Source of the DNA: Rugamonas brunnea
GTDB taxonomy: Bacteria > Pseudomonadota > Gammaproteobacteria > Burkholderiales > Burkholderiaceae_D
Direction: 5' to 3'
NCBI RefSeq assembly: GCF_014042345.1
Contig: NZ_JACEZT010000001.1
Location: forward strand, 372,001-436,000
DNA: 64,000 nucleotides
The notes beneath the pieces are model-generated. The model did not search any database, was not told the DNA's origin, and saw only the letters and a list, made by a program, of their open reading frames with translations. The position numbers and the translations under genes were made by a program. Of this stretch, positions 34,963-45,803 are shown in pieces (within the stretch, counting starts at the first letter, position 1; each line of letters begins with the position of its first letter).

Positions 34963-35055
34963 TGGCGGAGACGGTGGGATTCGAACCCACGATACAGGTT
35001 TTGCCCGTATGCTTCCTTAGCAGGGAAGTGCCTTCGGCCACTCGGCCACGTCTCC
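34963..35055 (-). tRNA. tRNA-Ser (GCU anticodon)
   Basis: 93 nt with encoded CCA. The acceptor stem pairs GGAGACG with CGTCTCC; the anticodon loop CTGCTAA reads GCU; it has a long variable arm and the T-loop GTTCGAATC. Promoter and terminator are annotated separately. It follows lysC on the same strand but has its own promoter. Confidence 0.96.
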
Positions 35056-35112
35056 TAGTCGATTGCTCAACTATGTCTTTCTAACCAAACTGCGCTAGAG
35101 CAGACGACCGCC

Positions 35113-35141
35113 ATAGTATAGACCGTCGTCTGTTTGGTCAA
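35113..35141 (-). promoter_or_regulatory. Promoter of tRNA-Ser
   Basis: On the minus strand TTGACC (35141-35136), 17-bp spacer, TACTAT (35118-35113). The predicted start is about 50 nt before the tRNA. An 8-bp inverted repeat (CAGACGAC 35101-35108, GTCGTCTG 35125-35132) straddles the -10. Confidence 0.6.
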
Positions 35142-35169
35142 GGTTAGTGGCGATTTTTTTTCGAAATAT

Positions 35170-36417
35170 TTACGCTTTTTCCAGCTCGAACGCTTTGTGC
35201 AGCGCGCGCACGGCCAGCTCCATGTATTTCTCGTCGATCAGCACGGAAATCTTGATCTCGGAGGTGGAGATCATCATGATGTTGATGCCCTCTTCCGACA
35301 GCGTACGGAACATCTGCGAGGCCACGCCCACGTGGCTGCGCATGCCCACGCCGACCACGGAAATCTTCGACACCTTGGCATCGCCCTGGAAGCTGGCGGC
35401 GCCCAGTTCTTCCTTGCACGCGTTCAGCACGTCCATCGCCTTGGCGTAGTCGTTGCGCGACACGGTGAACGTGAAGTCGGTCTTGCCATCGACGGACTGG
35501 TTCTGGATGATCATGTCCACTTCGATGTTGGCATCGGCCACCGGGCCCAGGATGTGGTAGGCCACGCCTGGACGGTCCGGCACGCCCAGCACGGTGATTT
35601 TGGCTTCGTCACGGTTGAATGCGATGCCGGAGATGACTGCTTGTTCCATGTGTGTATCTTCCTCAAACGAAATCAGGGTGCCCGAGTTGGCTTCTTCTTC
35701 CAGGTCTATCATTGGGTCGGTCAGCGACGACAGTACGCGCGTGGGGACGCGGTAGTTGCCGGCGAATTCCACCGAACGGGTCTGCAAGACTTTCGAGCCC
35801 AGCGATGCCAGTTCCAGCATTTCCTCGAACGTGATGGCTTTCAGGCGGCGCGCTTCGGACACCACGCGCGGGTCGGTCGTGTACACGCCGTCCACGTCCG
35901 TGAAGATCAGGCACTCGGACGCCTTCATGGCGGCGGCGATGGCCACGGCCGAGGTGTCCGAACCGCCACGGCCCAGGGTCGAGATGTTGCCATGCTCGTC
36001 CACACCCTGGAAGCCGGTGATGATGACGATCTTGCCGGCGTCGAGGTCGCGACGCACTTTTTCGTCGTCGATCGATTGAATGCGGGCTTTGGTGAAAGCG
36101 GAATCGGTTTTAATCGCCACTTGCCAGCCGGCGTAGGACACGGCTTGCTTGCCCAGCGCCAGCAGCGCCATCGACAGCAGGCCGACCGACACTTGCTCGC
36201 CCGTGGAGGCGATCATGTCCAGTTCGCGGGGATCAGGCTGGGCCTGGATTTCTTTCGCCAGCGCGATCAGACGGTTGGTTTCGCCCGACATTGCCGACGG
36301 CACCACGACGATCTGGTGTCCTGCGTCATGCCATTTTGCAACGCGACGCGCGACGTTCTTGATACGGTCCGTCGAACCCATCGACGTACCGCCGTATTTG
36401 TGCACGATTAAAGCCAT
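35170..36417 (-). CDS. lysC: Aspartate kinase
   Basis: 415 residues. The kinase domain starts with K-Y-G-G-T-S and contains F-T-D-V-D-G-V-Y-T-T-D-P; two ACT domains follow from about residue 265 (V-P-D-R-P-G-V-A-Y, Q-N-x-S, and M-R-S-H-V-G-V-A). It phosphorylates aspartate, the first step to lysine, threonine, methionine and diaminopimelate; the ACT pair is the site of feedback inhibition in the family. ATG 36417 gives the conserved M-A-L-I-V-H-K-Y start. It is the distal gene of the cysS-accA-tilS block but has a 141-bp AT-rich gap before it and may have its own promoter. Confidence 0.96.
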   Translation of the reverse strand: MALIVHKYGGTSMGSTDRIKNVARRVAKWHDAGHQIVVVPSAMSGETNRLIALAKEIQAQPDPRELDMIASTGEQVSVGLLSMALLALGKQAVSYAGWQVAIKTDSAFTKARIQSIDDEKVRRDLDAGKIVIITGFQGVDEHGNISTLGRGGSDTSAVAIAAAMKASECLIFTDVDGVYTTDPRVVSEARRLKAITFEEMLELASLGSKVLQTRSVEFAGNYRVPTRVLSSLTDPMIDLEEEANSGTLISFEEDTHMEQAVISGIAFNRDEAKITVLGVPDRPGVAYHILGPVADANIEVDMIIQNQSVDGKTDFTFTVSRNDYAKAMDVLNACKEELGAASFQGDAKVSKISVVGVGMRSHVGVASQMFRTLSEEGINIMMISTSEIKISVLIDEKYMELAVRALHKAFELEKA

Positions 36418-36558
36418 AACAGTGAGTTTTCCGCTCAAATTTGAATAAATGGAGCCCTTTACTGTACATGCCGCACTGCAAAATAACAAGACAAAAACCG
36501 CATAAAATCATACTGAATCGGCATATCTACATACAAAATTGCGAGAATGCAAGCTTGT

Positions 36559-37965
36559 CTATACAGACTCCCAGCGCAAGGCGATGCGCTGCCCCGCGCC
36601 CTGCCCTGACCCGTCGCTCACATGACGGCAATCCATGCCCAGCCCGGCCGCGTACAGCACGTCGGCGGCCGTGCGCACCACGGGCAGGCGGCCGCGTTCC
36701 CAGGCTGGAATCCCACACTCCTGGTAGTGGTATTTCAACGGACGGGTGGACCGGTTGGGGGCCAGCTTGAGCCGTTCGCCGCCGCGCCGGAATTCGATCA
36801 CCAGCGCCTGGGCGCGCAGCCAGTCGGGCGCGAAACCGCTGTCGGCCGCGTCGAAATGGAGCACGCCGCCGTAGGCCGGGAAGGCCAGCGACGTTTCGCC
36901 CTGCCACACGAAGTCCTGGCCGGGGCTTTGGTCGAACTGGTCTTCGCGCGTGCCGGGCAAGTCGGCCAGCTTGGGCGTCAGATACAAACGGTCGCGGTGG
37001 CGCCGCACGTGGCAGTCGGGATGGGTGACCAGCAGTTGCGCGTCGTAGCGCGCCTCCAGCAGTTGCGTCACCATCTCGGACAGCCAGGCCGTGCTGGGCA
37101 TGCGCAGCTGGCGCGTGCCGAACCAGTGACGCAGCAGGTTGTAGCTGCGGTCCAGGCTCAGTTGGCGCAGGCGCCCGATGTCGATGCAATCGCCATCGAG
37201 GCAGGCGGCCAGGTCTTGCTGCGCGATTTCCGTCAGCAGGCGCTGGGCCGATTGCGCGTGTGCGGCGCTGCGCGCGAAGCGCTGCTGGAAACCGGGGAAG
37301 GCTTGCGCCAGCGCCGGCATCACCTGGTGGCGCAAGGCGTTGCGGGCGAAGCGGGGATCGCTGTTCGACTCATCGTTCACGTAGGCGATGCCATGCTCGG
37401 CCACGTAAGCCTCCAATTGCGGGCGCGAGGCAGACAGCAGCGGGCGCGCCATCAGCAAGGTATCGTTGTCGAGCAGGCCGGGCGCGGCGTTGGCCGCATC
37501 CATGCCGGACAGGCCGGCCGGGCCGGAGCCGCGCAGCAGTTGCAGCAGCACCGTTTCGGCCTGATCGTCGAGATGGTGGGCCGTCAGCAGCAGCGTCACG
37601 CCGTGTTCGCGGCACATGCCGCCCAGCGCGGCGTAACGGGCCTTGCGGGCTGCCGCTTCCGTGCCGGTGCCGGCGCCCGGGTCCAGCTGCACGCGGCGCG
37701 CGCCGAACGGCACGCCCAGCGCGGCGCAGGCCTGCTCGCAGTGCGCCTGCCACGCGTCGGCGTTGGGACTCAGGCCGTGGTGGACGTGGAAGGCGTGCAG
37801 CGCGGCGCCATGCGCGCACGCCCACGCATGCGCGAGGTGCAGCAGCGCGGACGAATCGAGCCCGCCGCTGAGGGCGACGGCCATGCGGGCGGTGGCGCCC
37901 TGCCCGATCGCGTCCAGCGTCTGGGCGAAGGTGGAGGCCAGCGTGGGGAGTTGTTGCTTGTTCAA
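36559..37965 (-). CDS. tilS: tRNA(Ile)-lysidine synthase
   Basis: 468 residues. The PP-loop motif S-G-G-L-D-S-S is at about residues 33-39, followed by H-V-H-H-G-L-S, T-A-H-H-L-D-D-Q-A-E-T and R-N-x-L-R, with the substrate-binding C-terminal domains (F-R-R-G-G-E-R-L). It converts C34 of tRNA-Ile(CAU) to lysidine so that it reads AUA. Essential housekeeping gene. It lies between accA and lysC with a very long hairpin upstream. Confidence 0.95.
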   Translation of the reverse strand: MNKQQLPTLASTFAQTLDAIGQGATARMAVALSGGLDSSALLHLAHAWACAHGAALHAFHVHHGLSPNADAWQAHCEQACAALGVPFGARRVQLDPGAGTGTEAAARKARYAALGGMCREHGVTLLLTAHHLDDQAETVLLQLLRGSGPAGLSGMDAANAAPGLLDNDTLLMARPLLSASRPQLEAYVAEHGIAYVNDESNSDPRFARNALRHQVMPALAQAFPGFQQRFARSAAHAQSAQRLLTEIAQQDLAACLDGDCIDIGRLRQLSLDRSYNLLRHWFGTRQLRMPSTAWLSEMVTQLLEARYDAQLLVTHPDCHVRRHRDRLYLTPKLADLPGTREDQFDQSPGQDFVWQGETSLAFPAYGGVLHFDAADSGFAPDWLRAQALVIEFRRGGERLKLAPNRSTRPLKYHYQECGIPAWERGRLPVVRTAADVLYAAGLGMDCRHVSDGSGQGAGQRIALRWESV

Positions 37966-37983
37966 TCAATGCTCCAAAGAGAA

Positions 37984-38041
37984 AACCGGGGACGGGCCAC
38001 GCGCCGGGGAATCGCTCCCCGCGCGTGGCCCGTCCCCGGTT
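37984..38041 (-). terminator. Very long hairpin after accA
   Basis: Perfect 20-bp arms (37984-38003 and 38022-38041), extended inside by CGGGGA/TCCCCG (38005-38010, 38016-38021) after one bulged C. On the minus strand it is followed by TTTTCTCTTT. It can terminate accA transcription before tilS, but the stem is much longer than typical terminators. Confidence 0.7.
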
Positions 38042-38083
38042 CGTATGTCTGCCAGGGGACGGAAGGCGTTGGCCGCCCCGTGC

Positions 38084-39058
38084 TTATTCCTGCGGCGTGG
38101 TTTCCTTGAACTTGCCGTAGCTCATCAGCTTTTCGTGACGCGCGGCCAGCAGGTCCTTGGTCTTCATGCCGTGGAACTGGCGCAGCGAGTCGGCCAGCGC
38201 GCGCTTGAGCAGCGTGGCCATCTGCTTCGGATCGCGGTGGGCGCCGCCCAGCGGTTCGTTGACGATCTTGTCGATCAGGCCCATCGCTTTCAGGCGGTGC
38301 GCGGTCAGGCCCAGCGCTTCGGCCGCGTCGGCGGCGCGCTCGGAGGTCTTCCACAGGATGGAGGCGCAGCCTTCTGGCGAGATCACGGAATAGGTCGCGT
38401 ATTGCAGCATCAGCACGGCGTCGCCCACGGCGATGGCCAGCGCGCCGCCGGAACCGCCTTCACCGATGATGGTGGCGATCAGCGGCACTTTCAGTTCCGC
38501 CATCACGTACAGGTTGTGGCCGATCGCTTCCGACTGGCCGCGCTCTTCCGCGTCGATGCCGGGGAAGGCGCCCGGGGTGTCGACGAAGGTGAAAATGGGG
38601 ATGCCGAATTTTTCGGCCAGCTTCATCAGGCGCATGGCCTTGCGATAGCCTTCGGGCTTGGGCATGCCGAAGTTGCGCATCGCGCGTTCCTTGGTGTCGC
38701 GGCCCTTCTGGTGGCCGATCACCATGCAGGCCTGGCCGTTGAAGCGGGCCAGGCCGCCCACCACGGACAGGTCGTCGGCGTAGCTGCGGTCGCCGTGCAG
38801 TTCATGGAAGTCGGTGAAGATTTCGTTCACGTAGTCCATGGTGTAGGGGCGCTGCGGGTGGCGCGCGATCTGCGCGACCTGCCAGGGCGTGAGCTTGGCG
38901 TAGATGTCCTTGGTCAGCTGCTGGCTCTTCTTGGCCAGACGGTCGATCTCCTCCGAGATGTCGACGGCCGAATCGTCTTGTACGAAGCGCAGCTCTTCGA
39001 TCTTGGAATCGAGTTCCGCGATCGGTTGCTCGAAGTTGAGGAAAGTCGTTTTAGTCAT
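38084..39058 (-). CDS. accA: Acetyl-CoA carboxylase carboxyltransferase subunit alpha
   Basis: 324 residues, standard length. Contains G-R-S/D-x-[31 protein letters not shown] and [10 protein letters not shown] motifs of AccA. With AccD it transfers CO2 from biotin to acetyl-CoA to start fatty acid synthesis. It lies 64 bp after the glycosylase gene. Confidence 0.97.
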   Translation of the reverse strand: MTKTTFLNFEQPIAELDSKIEELRFVQDDSAVDISEEIDRLAKKSQQLTKDIYAKLTPWQVAQIARHPQRPYTMDYVNEIFTDFHELHGDRSYADDLSVVGGLARFNGQACMVIGHQKGRDTKERAMRNFGMPKPEGYRKAMRLMKLAEKFGIPIFTFVDTPGAFPGIDAEERGQSEAIGHNLYVMAELKVPLIATIIGEGGSGGALAIAVGDAVLMLQYATYSVISPEGCASILWKTSERAADAAEALGLTAHRLKAMGLIDKIVNEPLGGAHRDPKQMATLLKRALADSLRQFHGMKTKDLLAARHEKLMSYGKFKETTPQE

Positions 39059-39122
39059 TGTACCTCCGTGTTTTTGCTCAGCCGGGCGAACGAAAAAAGA
39101 CCGCGCCCGGCGATTAGAGTCA

Positions 39123-39790
39123 TTATTCTACAGGAACCGGGTCCAGACTACGCCATAAGTACCAGGTGGCCACCGTGCGCCATGGCTCCCAGTTGGCCGA
39201 AACCTCGCGCGCGTCGCTGCGCGAAACGGGTTCGCCGGAAAAATAATTGACGCTGATGCCCTGGATCAGGCCGGGGTCGTCGAGCGGCAGGACGTTGGGG
39301 CGCAGCAGGTTAAAGATCAGGAACATCTCGGCCGTCCAGCGCGTGATGCCGCGGATCTGCACCAGCTCCGCGATCACGGCCTCGTCCTCCATCTGGTCCC
39401 ACTGGCTGGCGTGCACGCGGCGCGCCTTGAAGTGGTCGGCCAGGTCGAGGATGTATTCGGTCTTGCGCTTGGACAGGCCGCAGCCGGCCAGTTGCTCGGC
39501 GCCGGCCTTGAGCACCTGGGCCGGCGTGCACTTGGGGCAGGCCAGCAGCAGCTTGCGCCAGGCCGCGTCGGCCGCCTTGGGGCTCACTTGCTGCCCAACG
39601 ATGGAACGGGCCAGGGTGGTGAACGGGTCGTCATGGCCGACCAGGTGCAGGTCGCCAAATTGCGGGATCAGCTTCTTCATGATGCGGTCCCGCTTCATCA
39701 GCTCGATCTTGGCTTCTTCCCAGTACGGCGGCACGGCCGCCGTCGCAGCGGCGGCAGCGCCGCCCACGTTCATCTCCTTGGCGGGAACCA

Positions 39791-39791
<1 letters not shown>
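39123..39791 (-). CDS. HhH-GPD DNA glycosylase (3-methyladenine glycosylase, AlkA-like)
   Basis: 222 residues. I-V-G-Q-Q-V-S near residue 64, the helix-hairpin-helix [15 protein letters not shown] at about 145-160, and the catalytic Asp in L-P-L-D-D-P. It removes alkylated purines to start base excision repair. Its ATG overlaps the cysS stop as TAATG, so the two are coupled. Confidence 0.9.
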
Positions 39792-41182
<1,391 letters not shown>

Positions 41183-41360
41183 CGCACTCTTGCTGTTATG
41201 CAGGCACCGGTCAGTCAGGCAATACGGCGCCGTGGCGCCCACACTGGAGGGTGCGGCGCCGGCACGCGGGTGATCACCATGGAAACTGACGGGGTCCTCG
41301 TTATTGTTCTTTTTTCCAACCTTGTCGGGTTAGAATGGAACGTCGTCGTCAAGTATAGCA

Positions 41361-41390
41361 TTGATAAAATCCCGGCTGGCCCGATATACC
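41361..41390 (+). promoter_or_regulatory. Likely promoter of the exported cyclophilin gene
   Basis: TTGATA (41361-41366), 18-bp spacer, TATACC (41385-41390), about 77 bp before the start codon. Moderate match only. Confidence 0.4.
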
Positions 41391-41466
41391 TTAGGTTTTT
41401 TGCAGCACCCTGCGAATATTCAATTACTTTACTTTTAAGCACATCCCATCTGACCAGGAATCCAAC

Positions 41467-42081
41467 ATGCTTTCCACCCTGCAACAACGCCTGCCCATCG
41501 CCGGCAAATTCATGAGCCTGTTCGCGGGCGTGGCCCTGTCCGGCGCCGTGCTGGCAGCCGACGCCACGCCGCAAGTGTCGATGAAAACCAGCATGGGCGA
41601 AATCGTCGTCGAACTCGACCATGACAAGGCGCCCAAGACGGTGGACAATTTCCTGCAATACGTGAAGAGCGGCTACTACAAGGGCACCATCTTCCACCGC
41701 GTGATCGACGGCTTCATGATCCAGGGCGGTGGTTTCGACAAGAACCTGAAACAGAAACCGACCAAGAAACCGGTCCAGAACGAAGCCAATAACGGCCTGA
41801 CCAACGCCCCCTACACTATCGCCATGGCACGCACGGCCGATCCGCACTCGGCCACCTCGCAGTTCTTCATCAACGTGGCCGACAACCAGTCGCTCAACTA
41901 CCCGGGCATGGACGGCTTTGGCTACACCGTGTTCGGCAAGGTGGTGAAGGGCCAGGAAGTGGTCGACAAGATCAAGGGCGTGCTGGTGGACGACAAGGGC
42001 ATGTTCCAGAATGTGCCCGTGGTGCCGGTGGAGATCACCTCGGCCACGATATTAAAGACCCCCGTGCAGCCAAAACTGTAA
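41467..42081 (+). CDS. Peptidyl-prolyl cis-trans isomerase, cyclophilin type, exported
   Basis: 204 residues. A signal peptide ends near A-V-L-A-A-D (residue about 31); the cyclophilin core has [14 protein letters not shown] and A-T-S-Q-F-F-I-N. It should fold proteins in the periplasm (PpiA role). The cytoplasmic paralogue follows 76 bp later; the two core domains are closely similar, suggesting duplication. Confidence 0.93.
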   Translation: MLSTLQQRLPIAGKFMSLFAGVALSGAVLAADATPQVSMKTSMGEIVVELDHDKAPKTVDNFLQYVKSGYYKGTIFHRVIDGFMIQGGGFDKNLKQKPTKKPVQNEANNGLTNAPYTIAMARTADPHSATSQFFINVADNQSLNYPGMDGFGYTVFGKVVKGQEVVDKIKGVLVDDKGMFQNVPVVPVEITSATILKTPVQPKL

Positions 42082-42157
42082 AATAGCGGTTTGCCCGGCC
42101 ACGCGCGGCGCGCGCGCCGGGACAGAATTTGAATAACAACTCACACATGGATGCCTT

Positions 42158-42652
42158 ATGACCACCGTTATCATCACCACCAACCTGGGCAAGATCACCG
42201 CCGAACTGGACGCTGAAAAAGCACCGAAGACGGTCGCCAACTTCCTGGCCTACATGAACGCCGGCCACTACAACAACACCATCTTCCACCGCGTGATCGA
42301 TGGTTTCATGATCCAGGGCGGCGGTTTTGAGCCAGGCATGAAGCAAAAGCCAGCTGACACCACGGTGGAAAACGAAGCCAAGAACGGCCTGAAGAACGAG
42401 CCCTACACCCTGGCCATGGCCCGCACCTCGGCCCCGCACTCGGCCTCGGCCCAGTTCTTCATCAACGTGAAAAACAACAGCTTCCTGGACTACCCAGGCC
42501 AGGACGGCTGGGGCTACGCCGTGTTCGGTAAAGTGACCGACGGCACCGACGTGGTCGACGCGATCCGCAAGGTCAAGACCACCCGCAGCGGCATGTTCGC
42601 CGACGTGCCAGTGGAAGACGTGATCATCGAAAAAGTCGAAGCTGCCGCCTAA
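42158..42652 (+). CDS. ppiB: Peptidyl-prolyl cis-trans isomerase B, cytoplasmic cyclophilin
   Basis: 164 residues, no signal peptide. Same [14 protein letters not shown] and S-A-S-A-Q-F-F-I-N motifs as its neighbour, with the short C-terminus typical of PpiB. It acts in the cytosol. A strong terminator hairpin follows. Confidence 0.95.
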   Translation: MTTVIITTNLGKITAELDAEKAPKTVANFLAYMNAGHYNNTIFHRVIDGFMIQGGGFEPGMKQKPADTTVENEAKNGLKNEPYTLAMARTSAPHSASAQFFINVKNNSFLDYPGQDGWGYAVFGKVTDGTDVVDAIRKVKTTRSGMFADVPVEDVIIEKVEAAA

Positions 42653-42666
42653 TCGACGCTCCAACC

Positions 42667-42695
42667 AAGGCCGCCGCACCCGTGGCGGCGGCCTT
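42667..42695 (+). terminator. Terminator hairpin after ppiB
   Basis: Arms AAGGCCGCCGC (42667-42677) and GCGGCGGCCTT (42685-42695), 7-nt loop, followed by TCC. The short T run makes it a moderate terminator. Confidence 0.65.
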
Positions 42696-42709
42696 TCCGG
42701 ATTCCCGCA

Positions 42710-43468
42710 ATGCCCACACCGCACCCGCTCGCGTTATTCATCTCCGACCTGCACCTGCAAGCGTCCCACCCGCACACCACCGACGCCTTCCTGGCCTTCC
42801 TGGAGCAGCATGCGCGCCACGCGCGCGAACTGTACCTGCTGGGTGACCTGTTCGAATACTGGGCCGGCGACGACGATCTCGACGATCCCTATCACCAGCG
42901 CATCGTCAAGGCGCTGCGCCGCGTGGCCGATGCCGGCGTGGCCGTGTACTGGATCGCCGGCAACCGCGACTTCCTGGTCGGCGCCGGCTTCGCGCAGGCG
43001 GCCGGCCTGACCCTGCTGCCGGAAATCCACGTGGCCACCATCGGCGGCCAGCGCGTGGCGCTGCTGCACGGCGACGCCCAGTGCACGGACGACACCAAGT
43101 ACATGGAATTTCGCGCCATGGTGCGCCAGCCCCAGTGGCAGCAGCAGTTCGTGGCCATGCCGCTGGCCCAGCGCAAGGCCATCATCGCCGGCATGCGCGA
43201 GCGCAGCCGCGAGGACCAGGGCAGCAAATCGTACGAGATCATGGACGTGGCGCCGCCGGCCATCGCCGCCGTCTTCAAGGACACGGGCGCGCGCATCATG
43301 ATCCACGGCCACACCCACCGCCCCGCCCTGCATACGGTGGGCGACACGCGCCGCTACGTGCTGCCGGACTGGGAGCCGGACGCCACCCCGCCGCGCGGCG
43401 GCTGGATCGCCATCGACGCGCAAGGCGCCATCACACGCCACAAATTGGACGGCACGCTGGACGCCTGA
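42710..43468 (+). CDS. lpxH: UDP-2,3-diacylglucosamine diphosphatase
   Basis: 252 residues. Metallophosphoesterase motifs S-D-L-H-L, G-D-L-F-E-Y-W, G-N-R-D-F, L-H-G-D and H-G-H-T-H-R-P are in order. It cleaves UDP-diacylglucosamine to lipid X in lipid A synthesis, at the inner face of the membrane. It begins 57 bp after ppiB. Confidence 0.94.
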   Translation: MPTPHPLALFISDLHLQASHPHTTDAFLAFLEQHARHARELYLLGDLFEYWAGDDDLDDPYHQRIVKALRRVADAGVAVYWIAGNRDFLVGAGFAQAAGLTLLPEIHVATIGGQRVALLHGDAQCTDDTKYMEFRAMVRQPQWQQQFVAMPLAQRKAIIAGMRERSREDQGSKSYEIMDVAPPAIAAVFKDTGARIMIHGHTHRPALHTVGDTRRYVLPDWEPDATPPRGGWIAIDAQGAITRHKLDGTLDA

Positions 43469-43538
43469 GCACGCGCCGGCATTGCAGCTTTGCTATCGGC
43501 GTGACTTTCGCCAGCGTGCTGCCTATAATCGCTTGCAT

Positions 43539-44342
43539 ATGCTGACCGTCCCGAACAACGCGCGCCCTGCCCTGCTGGCAACACTACTGCTGCTGGGGAC
43601 CAGCGTCGCCGCACCGGCTTCGCCCATCATCACGGTCAGCTGGCGCGACAAACCGCCCTATCACTACCTTGAAAACGGCATGCCCCTGGGCTTCCTGCTG
43701 GAGCGCACGCAAGCCATCTTCGCCGCCGCCGGCATCGCCACCCGCCTGGCGCCAGAACCGCAGAAGCGGATCTGGGCCAATTTCAGCCACGGCGCCACCA
43801 ACTACTGTTCGTTCAGCTGGTATCGCCTGCCCGAGCGCGAGGCGGTGAGCCAATACACGCTGCCCATCTCCATCGATCCGCCGCACAGCGTGCTGGTGTC
43901 GGCCGCCGCGCTCGATCGGGTAAAAAGCCACAGCACGCTGGCCACGCTGCTGGCGGACCAGCAACTGACGCTGGGCGTGGTCGATGGCGTATCCTACGGC
44001 CCGGAACTGGACGCCATGATCGCCCACAGCGCCAACCAGATCATGCGCCGCACGGTCGACACCACCTCCATGATGCGCATGCTCAGCGTGGGCCGCGCCT
44101 CGTTCATGCTGGTGGACCGCGAAGACTGGGAATACGTCCACCGCCGCGAACCAATCCTGCGTTCGACCACCCGGCTGGACTTCCCCGACATGCCGCCCGG
44201 CCTGAAACGCTACATCGTCTGCAGCCGCGACATCTCGCCCCAGGTGATGGAAAAGATCAATCAGGCCATCACGGCCACTGGCGGTGCCGTGCGCAGTTCG
44301 CATGGCGCCGAGGATGAGCGCAAGGGACATCAGCACCCCTAG
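43539..44342 (+). CDS. Periplasmic solute-binding-like protein (ABC transporter SBP family 3 type)
   Basis: 267 residues. Signal peptide (hydrophobic L-L-A-T-L-L-L-L-G, cut near A-P-A), then a fold like extracellular solute-binding family 3 domains: V-S-W-R-D-K-P-P-Y-H-Y, G-F-L-L-E-R-T. No transporter genes sit beside it, so it may be a sensor-like orphan. A TATAAT (43524-43529) ends 9 nt before ATG 43539, leaving no room for a ribosome site, so the mRNA may be leaderless; the frame is open upstream, but the signal peptide supports this ATG. Confidence 0.75.
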   Translation: MLTVPNNARPALLATLLLLGTSVAAPASPIITVSWRDKPPYHYLENGMPLGFLLERTQAIFAAAGIATRLAPEPQKRIWANFSHGATNYCSFSWYRLPEREAVSQYTLPISIDPPHSVLVSAAALDRVKSHSTLATLLADQQLTLGVVDGVSYGPELDAMIAHSANQIMRRTVDTTSMMRMLSVGRASFMLVDREDWEYVHRREPILRSTTRLDFPDMPPGLKRYIVCSRDISPQVMEKINQAITATGGAVRSSHGAEDERKGHQHP

Positions 44343-44379
44343 TACCCGCGCGTGCCCAGGTGCTCAGGCACGCACGCGC

Positions 44380-45336
44380 TCACACGTTGCCGAATTCGCG
44401 CCGGTAGCGACTGGGCGTGGTGCCCAGCGCTTTGCCGAAATGCTGGCGCAACGACAGCGCCGAACCGAATCCCGCCAGCTCCGCCACCCGCTCCACCGGA
44501 TGCGCGCTCGATTCCAGCAATTGCTGCGCCAGCGCCAGCCGCTGCGCCAACAACCATTGCAGCACCGTCGCTCCCGTCACCTGCCGGAAGCGGCGCGTGA
44601 AACTGCGACGGCTCATCAGCGCCCGTGCGGCCAGCGCATCCAGGTCATGCTGCTGGTGCAGATGGCGGCCCAGCCAGTCCAGCAGCGCCAGGAAGCGCTC
44701 ACCGCCCACCGCATCGGCCATCGGCCGCTCCACGTACTGGGCCTGGCCACCCTGCCGGTGCGGCGGCACCACCATGCAGCGCGCCACGTGGCTGGCCACG
44801 GCGCTGCCGCACAAGGCCCGCAGCAAGTGCAGGCAGCAATCGATGCCGGCGGCCGTGCCGGCCGAGGTCAACACGTCGCCATCGTCCACGTACAACACGT
44901 CCGGCTGCACGCGCACGCGCGGGTAGCGGCGCGCCAGCGCATCCGCCCCCTGCCAGTGCGTGGTGGCGGGGCGCTCGTCCAGCAAACCGGCCGCCGCCAG
45001 CACAAACGCCCCCAGGCACAACCCCACCACGCGCGCGCCGCGCGCATGGGCCGCGCGCAAGGCCCGCAACAGCGCCGGCGGCGGCGCGTGGTCCGGGCTG
45101 GTCCAACTGGGCACGATCACCGTATCGGCCCGCGCCAGCGCAGCCAGCCCATGGCGCACCTGGATATCGAAGCCCGCGCTGGTGCGCAGCAGGCCACGCT
45201 GCTGGGCGCACACCAGCAAGGCGATGCGGCGCTGTCCGTCCTCGTTGCAGTCGGCGCCGAACACATTGCACGGCACGGACAGGTGAAAAGGACTGATGCC
45301 GTCGAACGCCAGCACGGCGATGGTATGGGTTTGCAT
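44380..45336 (-). CDS. GlxA-type transcriptional regulator (DJ-1/PfpI-like domain + AraC HTH)
   Basis: 318 residues. Residues 1-190 are a class I glutamine-amidotransferase-like domain with the nucleophile-elbow Cys in G-L-C-L-G-A-F; residues 215-315 are an AraC double helix-turn-helix (M-S-R-R-S-F-T-R-R-F, then G-F-G-S-A-L-S-L-R-Q-H-F). Such regulators activate catabolic genes. GGGAGCGG precedes ATG 45336. It is divergent from a small cupin gene, a plausible target. Confidence 0.9.
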   Translation of the reverse strand: MQTHTIAVLAFDGISPFHLSVPCNVFGADCNEDGQRRIALLVCAQQRGLLRTSAGFDIQVRHGLAALARADTVIVPSWTSPDHAPPPALLRALRAAHARGARVVGLCLGAFVLAAAGLLDERPATTHWQGADALARRYPRVRVQPDVLYVDDGDVLTSAGTAAGIDCCLHLLRALCGSAVASHVARCMVVPPHRQGGQAQYVERPMADAVGGERFLALLDWLGRHLHQQHDLDALAARALMSRRSFTRRFRQVTGATVLQWLLAQRLALAQQLLESSAHPVERVAELAGFGSALSLRQHFGKALGTTPSRYRREFGNV

Positions 45337-45479
45337 GCCGCTCCCGGCCTGTTGATGGATTGGCCCGATTATATCGAAGATGTGTATTCGGGCCACTGGT
45401 GGCGCGAGCCGCGCGCGGCCACACTACCGCCATGGGTCGCCGCATCGGGCGCGGCCCATCCAACGCAAGGGGAAACAGC

Positions 45480-45791
45480 ATGCAAGTGATCAGAAGCCGC
45501 GAATTCACAGCCAACCGCGCCTGGGGCGCGATCGACATCGCCACCATGAACGGTATCTCCAGCCGCCTGCACTGGACCGACCAGCCGTTTGAATGGCATG
45601 TCAACGATGGCGAGGAAGTGTTCGCCGTGCTCGATGGCACGGTCGAGATGTTCTATCGCGAAGCCGGGGAAGAAGGCAGCGCCGTGCTGCATGCCGGTGA
45701 CGTGTTCTTCGCCGGCGGGGGATGCGCCCACGTGGCCCATCCGCGCGGCGAGGCGCGCGTGCTGGTCATCGAAAAGGCCGTCGAACGCTGA
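45480..45791 (+). CDS. Small cupin-domain protein
   Basis: 103 residues, one cupin barrel: W-H-V-N-D-G-E-E-V-F-A-V-L-x-G near residues 39-53 and H-x-G-D-V-F-F with a later H-V-A-H-P. The metal-ligand pattern is partly kept. Enzymatic role unknown; such proteins can be isomerases or binding proteins. Divergent from the GlxA-like regulator. The frame is open further upstream, but ATG 45480 (AAGGGGAAAC site) starts the domain properly. Confidence 0.8.
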   Translation: MQVIRSREFTANRAWGAIDIATMNGISSRLHWTDQPFEWHVNDGEEVFAVLDGTVEMFYREAGEEGSAVLHAGDVFFAGGGCAHVAHPRGEARVLVIEKAVER

Positions 45792-45803
45792 AGCGTGGCA
45801 AAG

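Noticed and set aside
41183..41466. A T-box or other amino-acid riboswitch upstream of cysS
   Set aside because: No T-box core or specifier loop can be seen, and such elements are not expected in this group.
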